A stretch of 64,000 nt of DNA from Eurosta solidaginis (GCF_040869045.1 NC_090321.1:87464603-87528602); one strand, 5' to 3'. Shown: positions 35,187-46,465, counted from the stretch's first letter. A program made the numbers and translations. The notes: generated from the sequence alone by a model not told the origin.

Positions 35187-36449
35187 ATGAGACCACCCGA
35201 TGATAAAGTTGAAGCTGTACGCAATTTCAAATTGCCAACCGTAGCCAAAGAGTTGAAGAAATTCCTAGGCATGATTCATTTTTATCGATCCTTTATTCCA
35301 CATGCGACGAAGAACCAGGACATCCTTCAGCGCCTCATCTTTGGCAATCGAAAAAATGACAATACTACTATTACTTGGTCAACGGAAGCCAAGGTAGCCT
35401 TCAACTCGTGTAAAGATGACTTGGCGAACGCAACATTAATTAGCTATATGGCACCGAATTCCAAACTAACCTTGACAGTAGACGCTTCAGACGACGCGGT
35501 AGGAGCTGTGCTACATCAAGTTGTGGATGGGCAACTTCAACCTTTGGGTTTCTATTCAAAGAAGCTGATAACGGAGCAGAAAAAATACAGTGCGTACGAT
35601 AGAGAGCTCACCGCTGCATACCAAGGTGTACTCCATTTAAAATACGCTCTCGAAGGAAGGGATTTCACATTTTTTACCGACCATAAACCTCTCATTTTCG
35701 CGTTCCGTCAAAGCAGCGGAAAGGCACCCCCACGTAGAGCACGTCAACTTGACATAATTAGTCAATTCACTACAGATATTCGTCACTTACCTGGACGTGA
35801 CAATAAAATAGCTGATATGCTCTCCAGAATTAGCACAATACAGAGCGACGCCATCAATTTTGATGCTATGGCGGTAGCGCAAGCGAACGACCAACAACTC
35901 CAAGACCTTCTTAGTTCAGGTGAGAATAGTTCAATTTCATTAAAAAAAGTCTCATTTCCAGGCTCACAAGAAAAACTTTTCTGCGACGTCTCCAGCGGAA
36001 GAGTGCGACCCTACGTACCGAACAGCTTTCGGGTAAAGGTGGTTCATAAGCTACACAATTTGGCTCACCCTGGGATAAAAAAAACGCAGAGGTTAGTAGC
36101 GGAGCGATACATTTGGCCTCGAATGGCCGTCCAAGTTGCTACAATTATTCGCGGATGTATTCCGTGTCAGAGAGCGAAGATACAACGACACACAAAGTCA
36201 CCATTAGGAAGTTACGCGAACGTGGATGATAGATTTCAGCACATCAGTATTCACATCATTGGACCACTACCTACTTCCAACGGTTTCCGCTACTGTCTTA
36301 CGTGTATAAACAGATTTTCGAGATGGCCTGTGGCCGTACCTCCAGTTGACATAACAGCAGAGAGCGTAGCTAATGCGCTGATTAGTGGTTGGATATCAGA
36401 GTATGGCATACCACAGAAGATTTCCACCGACTTAGGGCGCCAGTTCTAA
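35187..36449 (+). pseudogene. Gypsy RNase H and integrase N-terminal/core
   Basis: The RT connection [16 protein letters not shown] is followed by RNase H ([32 protein letters not shown]), then integrase: the zinc-binding HNLAHPGI...GCIPCQRAK and a core with [11 protein letters not shown]. In active integrases this last segment carries the first catalytic Asp (usually DIIGPLP); here it is His. ISTDLGRQF ends at a stop in place of the second catalytic motif's continuation. Confidence 0.85.
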
Positions 36450-36905
36450 TAAAAGATATTCAGATCATTAACGACATTTCGTACTACACCATAGCACCTC
36501 CAGTCGAACGGGCTTATTGAACGCTGGCACCGCACACTTAAATCGTCAATTAAGTGTTGCCCTACGAGTAACTGGAGCTTTGGTTTACCTCTCATCCTTC
36601 TTGGAATGCGTACTTCCGTGAAGACAGACATCGGCGCGAGCCCCGCAGAAATGCTTTATGGTACACAGTTACGAATACCAGGGGGATTCCACCACGAGAG
36701 AAAAAATCAACTTACAGAAGCAGGATTCATCGAAGTTTTAGGAAAAGCAATGAGAGACTTGCCAACAACAAAACCAGTTCGACACGGAGAAGTCTCAGCT
36801 TATATACAGCCAGCGCTAAAAGATTGTAAATATGTTTTCGTACGAATGGATCGATTTCGCGAACCATTGGAGCCAAACTACGAGGTTATATCGAAAAAGG
36901 AATAA
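36450..36905 (+). pseudogene. Gypsy integrase C-terminal remnant
   Basis: A frame near 36500-36550 reads NGLIERWHRTLKSSIK, containing the third catalytic residue (Glu). The frame then shifts into 36606-36905 (GASPAEMLYGTQLRIPGG, typical of the integrase end). At least two frame breaks are needed relative to the upstream ORF. Confidence 0.75.
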
Positions 36906-37173
36906 TAATTTGTAATACGAATCCGACAGAGAGAAACAAAAATCTCTATCGATCGATTAAAAGCGGCATATATTTTTAACGATAGCGATATCGAGGGTAC
37001 GACGCTCACATTACAAGGTCCACAGATTGAGCCCGCGACGTCCACAACTCCGGCTCCACGAAGCGAAGACAATTACAACGCAAAAGACGCAGTGGCTGTA
37101 AAATATTCATTATCAGGACGTCAGGTCCGAATCCCTCTTCGGTATCGTTAGTCGAATAACTAGCCGGGAGTAT

Positions 37174-38379
37174 TGTGGTGACTGGCAGATAGCCAAGAAC
37201 AAATTTTCTTTCATTCGTTCAAACCGTAACACTGGTCGATTTCAACGTTATCGATAACGCAAGGATCCGATACCTATGTAAGATCGCTGACAATAACGTT
37301 TCCATCTTCCCTTTTTATACTCAGTTGAGGAGAGTTCACAGAGTATATTAACTTTGATTGGATAACGGTTGGTTGTACAGGTATAAAGGAATCGAGATAT
37401 ATATAGACTTCCATATATCAAAATCATCAGTATCGAAAAAAAATTTGATTGAGCCATGTCCGTCCGTCCGTCTGTCCGTTAACATGATAACTTGAGTAAA
37501 TTTTGAGGTATCTTGATGAAATTTGGTATGTAGATTCCTGGGCACTCATCTCAGATCGCTATTTAAAATGAACGATATCGGACTATAACCACGCCCACTT
37601 TTTCGATATCGAAAATTTCGAAAAACCGAAAAAATGCGATAATTCAATGCCAAAGGCGGTTAAAGCGATGAAACTTGGTAGATGGGTTGACGTTATGACG
37701 CAGAATATTCTAGAGTCACCCCTGGCCCACCCTAATGGCGATATCTCGAAAAGGCGTCCACCTATAGACCTAATGCCCATTCCCTCTTAAAATGATCAGT
37801 AACACCTTTCGTTTGATACCCATATCGTACAAACATTCTAGAGTCACCCTTGGTCCACCTTTATGGCGATATCTCGAAAAGGCGTCCACCTATAGAACTA
37901 AGAATTACTCCCTTTTTTAGATACTCATTACCACCTTTCATTTGATACCCATATCGTACAAACACATTCTAGAGTCACCTTTCATTTCATACCCATATCG
38001 TAATTCTAGAGTCAGCCCTGGTCCACCTTTATGGCGATATCCCTAAATGGCGTCCATCCATAGAACTATGGCCTACACTCTCTTAAAATACTCTTTAATA
38101 CCTTCCATTTGATACCTCTGTCATACAACCACATTCCAGGGTTACCCTAGGTTCATTTTCCTACATGGTGATTTTCTTTATTTTGTCTCCATAGCTCTCA
38201 ACTGAGTATGTAATGTTCGGTTACACCCGAACTTAGCCTTCCTTACTTGTTTCTTTTGATCTTAGATCTGATCGCACGTGTAAAGCGAACTTTGTAATAT
38301 TTCATTTATTGGTAATTAAATATAGATTAGAACACAAACGTACATATACTTTCATTTGGATAAACCAGCATACCCAACA
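37174..38379 (+). repeat. 3' LTR of the Gypsy element, split by A3
   Basis: 37174-37314 and 38250-38379 together match the 5' LTR. The palindrome CGTTATCGATAACG is at 37246-37259. Followed by the ACTT duplication. Confidence 0.88.
37315..38249 (+). mobile_element. DINE-1/Helentron-like element, family A copy 3, inside the 3' LTR
   Basis: It begins TTATACTCAGTTGAGGAGAG and has the GTCC/GTCT microsatellite (37457-37480). The 5' block ends abruptly at GACGCAGAATATTCTAGAGTC, where it joins the 128-bp array, an internal deletion relative to A1/A2. About 3.5 array units follow, then the GTTCGG...CCGAAC hairpin and CCTTCCTTACTTG. The uninterrupted 5' LTR has six T at this site; the flanks here have three plus three, so nothing is duplicated. 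Confidence 0.85.
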
Positions 38380-38383
38380 ACTT

Positions 38384-39060
38384 CTTAAGCGATTTTTATT
38401 TTCCGCTATTTTCAAGTTATCAAGGTCATTTTCTACCTCCCCTACCTATAGCGTATTGAGGCTACTGTCCTTAGGAATCCTCTTTCTAAGGCGCGTATAA
38501 ATACTACCTCTAGAAATTCCTCTTAGCTGTGAGTGCAATATATCGTGAGGTCCCTTGTGAATTTAAAGGTTGTAGTGCTGATCTCGTCCTTGGGTCGAAA
38601 TACTCGAAGTAGCTTTCAATTCCGTGTAGTTATAATTTGGTATTGATGATAAAAAATGCTTATCGCGTCCTCCGGCTACACCATACGTGGTATCAAAGCC
38701 TCGGCCTATAGTATTTGGTATCAGTATTGCGCCTTCTTGCCTTTAAAAGGCTGGAGCAACTCTACAAAGTCGTACTGTTGTTGCAGATCATCAGCTTAGC
38801 CACATTGTATCATTCCGCTGTTTCGAATGCTGGTAGCGGATTATTTAGTTCGTCGTGCATCATTTCAATCATGCTACTAATCTTTTTTACTTCTAATGAG
38901 CTCCACCTTTTGGTAGACATCAGCCCATTGAGGTTGCTGCAGTCTTGTAGTAGCACTGTGAGGGGCTGCTTCGCAATTTCGCTGATCTTCTTCTCAGTGA
39001 AACCCGAATTATGACCGATTAAGCTGCAGTCTGATCATTACCCCATTTGGCTTATTCATC
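38384..39060 (-). pseudogene. Unidentified degenerate coding trace, split by the LTR element
   Basis: On the minus strand about 39036-38814 an open run of about 74 codons, with no ATG, reads GFTEKKISEIAKQPLTVLLQ and further MIEMMHDELNNPLPAFETAE before a stop. Downstream, shifted frames still look coding-like (for example NDLDNLKIAENKNRL near 38430-38390). They may continue across the insertion site into 32962-32845. I do not recognise the protein; a retrotransposon gag or a host pseudogene are both possible. Confidence 0.35.
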
Positions 39061-40640
39061 TAATTTTTTTTTTTATCCAACATTTGCAATCCGAATTCCT
39101 ATGTAGCAAAATCGCTGGTCGCCTGTTCGCTTCCATCATTGTTTAGTTCCACATGGAATGACCCGTATATGTATATGTTTGTGTGTATAACGATGCAGCT
39201 ACTTACACTGGTACCAAGATATATGCCGGTGTGCAAACTAAGCGGTTCAGTGTTATTCTAAAATCACAAACAAAATAAAAATAAAAACAAAAACTTACAA
39301 ACAATAACATATGGAACCCGACAACCTTGCCAACGACAATTTCGGAAATATTTCAAGATGAGCATCATGAAAATGTTCAAGTGCATCAAAACACATATAT
39401 AATGAGAGACAAAAAAATATATGCTTTCATTGTTAACAAAACAATCACAACAAGAATTACTCACATGTGAAACAATATATATATTTACAATTTATGTCGG
39501 TATTTATCATCATGTTGCACGCTTGCTAATTGCCTTACCACAAAATGTGCCAATTGCTTGTGTATGTGTGTGTGTGTGCATGTGTGCGTGGCGTGTATAT
39601 GAAAGTGATTATTAAAATGCGAATCATGTCTATTTGCGGCTGGACGTTGTCTGTTATTAAATACATGGAACTATTGTTGTTGCTGTTGTTGAATAGACAA
39701 GCAACTGGTTGCGCCATCAGCTGCCTTAAACATGTTGATGACATAATTTTCGCAGCAAATAAATAGCTATAAATGTGGTATTTCACAGCTTTATTTTGCT
39801 TGAAGCATTACTTACCCATATTTTTACACATATTTTGATCTTCTTTTTCTGTCTCTTCTTACTTGCATTTTAGTATTTTATTGTTTTATTGCGTGTCAAA
39901 CAAATAAGTGAAATGTAAGTAAACAACAAGTTCGTTGCTTAAGTCTTTTGTTCTGTTTTGTTTTCATCTTTTGTTGCGTGCCACCTTGAAAGGCCTTGTT
40001 TGTTGGTACTTAGTTGCATGATGCCCTCGATCATGCATTACTTAAGCGTTATGGATTGTGCTCTGCAAGTAGATTTATGTGTGTGCATTTATATATATAT
40101 GTACACATATGTATATTGTTGTCTATTTGATACTTATACATTTTTTGCTTTCTAATAATATTTCTCGTTGCTTGCGTTTTCACAGTTGCCTCTTGTTAAC
40201 AATGGGCGGTAAGCTTGCCTTGGCAGTGCTTAATCTATGTGAACGAATGCTTTGTATGCGAAATATTTTTGTTATATAAAACGCTGCATGTGTTTGTATT
40301 AAATTACAGTCAAGTCCAAGGTCATAAATGCTACTTAAATATGTTTGAAATTTTTGATATAAAAATCTGTATTTATGTGTTGTAAATGAAGGTTAAAAAT
40401 AAGGTTTGAGATTGACAGTTAATTTTCGACATTTCTCCACACATGCACAAATTAAAGATATTTTGCTTAGGAGTCCAGAGTAATCTCTTCATATAAACTT
40501 TATTTATCCATAGCGTTTTAAAAACTTTGATGCGATGACCAAATTTATAAGCAGTACCTTTGTTTCCAAATAACTCCCTTCGCAAATACTTGACATTTTT
40601 TAAGACTCAACCTACTTGTTTCTTCTAGATCGGAAACTGT
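39061..40640. other. AT-rich DNA, one possible micro-exon
   Basis: A pyrimidine-rich tract ending TTTTCACAG (to 40185), a 23-base segment containing ATGGGCG (40186-40208) and then GTAAGC resemble a tiny exon with both splice sites. A (TG)n-like run lies at 39561-39585. Nothing else is recognisable. Confidence 0.3.
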
Positions 40641-40650
40641 CCCACTTTTA

Positions 40651-41010
40651 TTAGCTGTAGCCTTTATCTGGCAAGCACGGCATAAGAGCACAACATATAA
40701 TCATCTGTTTCATTTTGCAGCCTCTACTTCCTATATCAGTTGTCACTGAGCAACCTAATTCATGTGGGCAGTAAATTTTTCCGTTCAGTATCTCTGCTGC
40801 TTTGGCTATGGTGACCAATTTCGCCCAAAAGAGTATACTGGCAAGAGTATATTCGCATTTAGTGCCATCTAGGTTGCAGTAGATGAGATGCTGTCCAGTG
40901 CTACTACGCTTACAAACTTTAACATCTAATCGCGTAATCAAACGGCTTTTAAAGTCTTCAGTACTACTGTGGTGTAAGGGAGTGTCCCACCTTGCTTGAT
41001 GTTGTGCCAA
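40651..41010 (-). CDS. Unrecognised 119-codon Cys-rich ORF
   Basis: Uninterrupted on the minus strand. It contains YCNLDGTKC, GKIYCPHELGCSVTT, SRGCKMKQ and IICCALMPC, about ten cysteines in 75 residues. This could be a zinc-binding fragment of a larger gene. It ends right beside a LINE remnant on the other strand. The apparent start may not be real. No family recognised; it may be chance. Confidence 0.3.
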   Translation of the reverse strand: MAQHQARWDTPLHHSSTEDFKSRLITRLDVKVCKRSSTGQHLIYCNLDGTKCEYTLASILFWAKLVTIAKAAEILNGKIYCPHELGCSVTTDIGSRGCKMKQMIICCALMPCLPDKGYS

Positions 41011-41024
41011 ACTGTTTAAAGATT

Positions 41025-41445
41025 AAGATTATCTGGATTCCACGACATAGCAGTATCCCGTCACGCAGATATTTTGGCGTGCATGTACAAAACTGAACCA
41101 TATGAGGATAACTGGGGCTGCTCTGCCTCATGTTGTTTGCTCCTGCGGAGATGGGCCTCGAGTCAACTAAGTAAACGCTGGGCAGACAATGTCTCAGGCC
41201 GGATGCGGATAGCACGCGGTCTGCCGAAATAATTGGATTCACCCAGGTTATCTATGCTCATCCAATCATCCAATCGGGGTCTAAGAAGTATGTTTCGAAA
41301 TACTATTAAGCCTTCCTACTGCAGCTGCGTAGAGGATAATGAGATGGAAGCACTTTTGCCAGAACTAAGCGAAAGTTTTTCGGTCTTGGCTCATTCCGTA
41401 CTTCGGAGTATTTATTTAGTCCCCTACCATTGAGTCTAATATAGG
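41025..41445 (+). pseudogene. 3' fragment of the RNase H-bearing LINE (second copy, plus strand)
   Basis: IKIIWIPRHSSIP (about 41025-41063) matches IKIIWVPDHSDIPG of the copy at 46360-50170, in the opposite orientation. Further on, the segment with CCAATTATTTCGGCAGACC on the minus strand and SCVEDNEMEALL on the plus strand matches that copy's 3' end. Heavily decayed and without its 5' part. Confidence 0.7.
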
Positions 41446-42695
41446 CTCGCATCATCAACTTGTGCCAGCTAAAAAAAAGCACAAGCATCTCCGCTAAGAT
41501 AATATTTATGCGCGACTCTTATGCCTGCTATCTGAGAGTAGCGATGCGGTTCAACGATGAAACCTAGTATTGGGAGCATATTTTTGCCTAACTAGTTCTC
41601 GTGACTTCGGAAGAGCAAGATCGTGACGCATCGATAAAAAGGACGGTATTTATGTGGACCACGTTTTGTCAGTGCGCAACTCGCGGAGCTTGCATTCGTT
41701 GCCGTGATGCGAACAAATTGGAATGGCCAAGTTAAAAGCGTGCACTGAATGAGATGAATGCGAAAAGGTTGAGATTCCGCCTAATGTAAATAATGCCCAA
41801 AAATCCTGCCAGTATGTTTGTGGAATGACGCTAGGTTTCAAAATGGACAGAGGGCAAGTGAAATAGTGAATCCAATACCGCGATCTCGTACGTTGGCACA
41901 AATTTTCCACCATTTATCAATGGCTTGGTCGAATGCATGTTTCTAAGCAGCTAATTAGCGGTTAGCCTGTGTTCTGCTTTATTGGCTAGCACTAATATTT
42001 CATTTGACATTTGAAATTTCTCAGATGCCATTCATGCAGCAGTCATTTATGGATTCTATGTTCTGATAAGCCTCGGGTTTTACACGCCCAACAGCTTTTA
42101 CTTAAGTTTAGCTTACCTACTAACGGGTGCTTTCATCAACTTCAGTTTTTCACTTACCTAGAATTATCGGTAAGAATTCAAGGTTCGATTCGAGCTCAAG
42201 GCCAGAACCATGATTCAATCACAAGGGGTTTGCTCGACAAACATTTTTTGACAATTGCAGCCATTTTGCTCCCAAATCGAATTGACATCCATTAACTGTG
42301 TTGTTTCTTTGCGAATTTTCGAAAAATATTAGTAGTAGAAGTAGGAAGCAATCAGTTTACAAATACTCGATAAGTACTGAACTGCATAATTCTTAGAACA
42401 TTTTTTTTAAATTATAGTGAATTTATTAACTATGCCTCGATCTATTAGTATGGCTGAACATTGAACATAGATAATTTTATGAAAAGTGAGGACACCAAGA
42501 AATCATGCACTTTCGTAAACCTATGAATACACGAAACCTAAACCAATTCAAAATTCATCGTTCAACGTCAAAACTTCGACTATTAAATCGATTCACGTAA
42601 AAATGCCATTAGTAAATAATGGAGATGCCATAACGAAATGTACTCATTGGAAATGTTAACTTATTCAAGTAAAAGCCTAGAACAGGAGTCTACTG
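41446..42695. other. Non-coding DNA, no gene seen
   Basis: May include more LINE-derived sequence near 41500-41900, but I cannot align it reliably. No ORF with a recognisable domain. Confidence 0.3.
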
Positions 42696-42696
42696 C

Positions 42697-43087
42697 TAAT
42701 ACGCGACCAAAAATATCGAGAGAGGTGACTTCGACAACAATAATCCGAAGGCGGAAAAGAAAAATGGTATCTCTGTCCGGAGATATTTGCAGTTGAAGTT
42801 GGCAATTTTCATGTGGTTGTTGTTATGTTTTTGTGCACTGAAAGAGATTTGGTGTACAAAGGGATTTTGCACGCATTTAATTTTGATCCCAACCTCATTG
42901 GTGGACTGGCCAGGGTAATTTTTTATAAGCTCAGCTGAAGGCCGCCAACGCAACCTGGGGTAATTTTTCGGTTTTTCGTCAATATATTTTGAACGAGTTA
43001 AAATTTTTATTTCCGCCTTCTAATTATCGTTATCGAGGTCAATGCGCGTCTTTTGACACTTATCTCGATATTTTTGGGCGCGTAATA
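42697..43087. mobile_element. About 390-bp TIR element (MITE)
   Basis: Left end TAATACGCGACCAAAAATAT followed by CGAGAGAGGTG. Right end is the reverse complement of TTACGCGCCCAAAAATATCG followed by AGATAAGTG. The inverted match extends about 35 bp with a few mismatches. No coding capacity. Target duplication is not resolved. Confidence 0.6.
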
Positions 43088-43465
43088 AAAGTAGACCTTC
43101 TGTTCTATTAATTCCGAATCGGTTTACATTTGGAATATTATGTATATACTTATTTGATATATTTCGACGTCGTGAGGTGGAATGAAATGAGCGTATTCAT
43201 AATATTCTAAATTAACGGTTTAACCGGAACGCTTCCATGAATACTTCATGAAAAATAGCTTTCTAAGACAATAAGCCATTTTCCTTTATTTTTGTTTTTG
43301 TCAGTTCATTGCGGCTGATGAGTAGCGTATCACCCCATGTCGGCTGCCTGTTCAAAATCGTGCTATCTCAACGTATTTTTAAAAAATTTCCCAATTCAGG
43401 ATTTGTCACAAAACCGCCCTATATTAGAGTTAGATTGCTGCGCAGATAGATCCATTTCGAAGAGG

Positions 43466-43715
43466 GCTAAGCCTTCATAATCAGTACGCTTTAGGCATGC
43501 TGCGCTAACCATTTAGCTATACAGCGGTGGTTTGTTTGACTGGCAAATTTGCTACTTCTATTCCTTCTTACCAACTATATTTATTCAGTGTTGCGCCATC
43601 TGTTGCAAATCACTGATAATAGAAGTAGCAAACAAACCAAACCACCGCTGTGTAGCTAAATGGTTAGCGCAGCGTTCCGAAAGCGTACTGATGATGAAGG
43701 CTCCTATTTTTTCTC
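43466..43715. repeat. Fold-back pair of tRNA-like repeats
   Basis: 43466-43560 and 43614-43710 are reverse complements with small gaps, about 50 bp apart. Each arm carries ACCGCTGTRTAGCTAAATGG followed by TTAGCGCAGC; TAGCTAAATGGTTAGCGCA resembles a tRNA D-arm/A-box. No clear B box. Two SINE heads in opposite orientation or one fold-back element would both explain it. Confidence 0.65.
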
Positions 43716-44369
43716 TCGTCAAAACTTTTCTGCGAAGCGATAGAAATGTTTTGTCCCACACAGTATTGCTGTTTGCATCCGCATTTGTCACCAGATGGGG
43801 GAGTATGACTTGATGCCCATATATGTAACTGATGTGAGGTATCACATAGTCTAGACCAATTGATTAATGAAAAAAGTAAGAGGTACACTGAAACTAAAGT
43901 TTCGTGGTATATTATGGAAGCACCTTATTCGGCAAAATTAATTTTTTTTCTTATAAAGCAAGTGCAAAAACAATGTTGACCTATTTAATAGAAAGCCAAC
44001 GCAATGCTTAATAACAGCATTAACTTTATTTTATTTTATTTTATGTACGGTTTAATTTATCATTTTGGTTGCACAATAATTTTGCAAAAATACTCCCACG
44101 TTCGGCACACATCCGCCTTTTGTAATCAGGTGCCAGTCAGTCACTTGGTGGTCATTTAAGTTTGATCGCTTAAAAGCGCTAATCTCTTCTTTTTGTTAAT
44201 AAAGACTCAAACTCTGTGTCCAACTAATCTAAATGAGTTTATGGAAGATGTATTTTTTAATCACTCACTGAAATGTTAACAAACATATTTACTATATGTA
44301 AATAGATGGGTATACTTATAGTGCCATCATACAAGTTATTTGTATACCTAACCAGTTTGGACTACAATA

Positions 44370-44775
44370 GCCGTGTTTTTTAACACGCGCGTATACGTTT
44401 CGTTTGCGCGTGTTAAAAAACGCCTATCTTCGCTTAGATAATGCTTAGGAGACCCATCTAGCGGCTGTGGTAAAACAACTAGCTACAGCAACAGGGTGTA
44501 CCGAAAAGCGGAGACGCAACGCTCTGATGGCCATAGGGTATAACATATAGCTGAATCAGTTGCGATGAATTGTGGACACACATATAATACATAGAATTAG
44601 TGTACAGGGTGAAACAAAGACACATATTTCAGTTACATCTGAGTATAATGCGTATTGAAATTTAGTAGGACAAAATTTATGCGCAGCAATTTCAGAGGTG
44701 TATTTATAGTTTGTCTCTTAGCAGTCAATATAAAGTTTAAGCGTAAACGGATATACGCGTGTTAAAAAACACGGC
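44370..44775. mobile_element. 406-bp TIR element (MITE) with TA flanks
   Basis: The left end GCCGTGTTTTTTAACACGCG is mirrored by CGCGTGTTAAAAAACACGGC on the right, and the match continues imperfectly through TATACCGTTT-like sequence. TA lies directly outside on both sides (44368-44369, 44776-44777), as for Tc1/mariner-type insertion. Each end is also itself a palindrome around GTTTTTTAACAC. No ORF. Confidence 0.75.
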
Positions 44776-44777
44776 TA

Positions 44778-46355
44778 ATATTACGCAACCAATTTATTTA
44801 TCTTAATTTCTTGATGAAATGTCACTTCTTCTGCGCCAGTCATCTGTGGCATAAATTTGTTGGCGCTTCGGGTTAAACTTGATCAGCAATCATTTTTTGA
44901 TTTTTGTTTATTAAAATTGTCTCATGTACGTAGCTGAACCTTTTTAGTTTACCTTTCATTCATGTTTGTATGTTTGTTTGCTTGTGAAACGCCCACAGCC
45001 ACAAACTTCAGAGTTTCCGCAAAACTGGCAATATCAGCGCAGCATCATAACACGCTGTAACAACTTTATTAACTCGATTTAGTATGTTACTGTTTTTTTA
45101 ACTAAGTCGCCTTGCACATTTTTTACGACATTTTCACAATCTCTGACGAAATCCCCTAAGCCTTTCTTTTCACAGAGAGGGCAAATGCTTCCCACAGCTA
45201 TTGGCGTTTAGTTGAGCAGACGTCCAACTGTTGGCGCTGGGAATAACCTTTACGAAAGAAAAAAATTGTTAAACTTGTTTCACTACATTTTGCTAGCCAT
45301 TCCAATTCTAAGCCACGATTTTTACATTTCCAATAGGGGAAGATAAAGTACAAATAGAGAAATAAATTTGCTTGGACAAAAATAATTAATGACAAGAAGC
45401 CACGTTAAAATGAACGTCTAGTTGAGATATGAAAATGATGAGCTCTTAGAAGTACGAAGAAATGAAAAACACATAAAAAATATTAGCTCGAATAAGGTCC
45501 AATACACGACGGATACGAACTCCTAGAATACAATACCACTCGAAACTTTTACTACCCAACACCGATACTTTTTCTCGAAAGGTATAAGACGTTTTTTAAA
45601 GTAGTCAAGACTATCCACGTTTGATGTTCAGCATAAGCAATTTAGAAACCTTTATACGATCCCAAGTTTTCGTTTCTGTCAGTGCAATATACTGCGGCAT
45701 TATAAGCTAAGCTTTTGCCAATCCATACGAGAGACTATTCTTCGATAGAACGACTTTTTTGTTTGAAACCAGCTAAGTCCGTCAGTTTTCGCCAGGGGGA
45801 GTGTTTATAATATGCTAGGGGCTTATTTCATTTAGTCATTCAGCTGTTACTGTACACTAGTATGGTAGATGAGTAAATCTTAGTTTGTGGCTATGACATA
45901 CTGAATATGGAATATTTTTTTTTCGCTATAACTATCACTATATCGGCACTATCTAACCGATGTCGTGTCTTAGGAGGCTCCCGTGCGAATCTTAGTTTTG
46001 TTGGTATACACTCTCTAATAGTGTCAGCTTCAGTTTTGAAAATAGTCATCTCAAACATAGAATCATATCATCCTTGACTAAGCTACCACAACGTTTGATT
46101 TCAACAAATTTCCTGTCTTGTGCCTGGTAGTGCCTGAGCGAAACTTATGCAATGCTCTCTGCCACAAACACCTTTCAAGTCGTCATTGACGATGCATAGG
46201 CTCTAGACTGGGTCAGTCCTCGTACAAAATATGAAAGTAGCAAAGTGAGTTCCTTAATTTTATGCTGTTGCTGTGAGGCTATCGCAATTTTTTTTTTTAA
46301 TTTTTTTATCCCCCAACTACTAGAAGCGGTAAAGACGCCATATCTCGAGGCAGCA
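44778..46355. other. Non-coding DNA, no gene seen
   Basis: No recognisable domain, RNA or paired terminus. Confidence 0.3.
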
Positions 46356-46465
46356 ATTAAACTAGGATAGGTTAGGTGGTAGCTGCCCTGAATAGGATAG
46401 CTCACTTGGACAACACGAAGGTCCGTTGTGATACCACATACACCAAAAATAACAGTGACTTAGAT

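Larger units (their letters stand above)
32963..38379 (+). mobile_element. Ty3/Gypsy LTR retrotransposon, CsRn1-like, inactivated
   Basis: The 5' LTR is 32963-33233 and the 3' LTR 37174-38379 (the latter split by A3). LTRs run TGTGGTGACTGG...CCCAACA. The 4-bp duplication ACTT lies at 32959-32962 and 38380-38383. The primer site TGGTGACCCCGA (33236-33247) matches the 3' end of tRNA-Trp as I know it. The order gag, protease, RT, RNase H, integrase is Ty3/Gypsy. A Gag Cys-His-Cys-Cys motif and a tRNA-Trp primer are features I associate with the CsRn1 clade. There are about nine differences by eye between the 271-bp LTRs. Several frame breaks make it non-autonomous. No envelope gene is seen. Confidence 0.88.
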
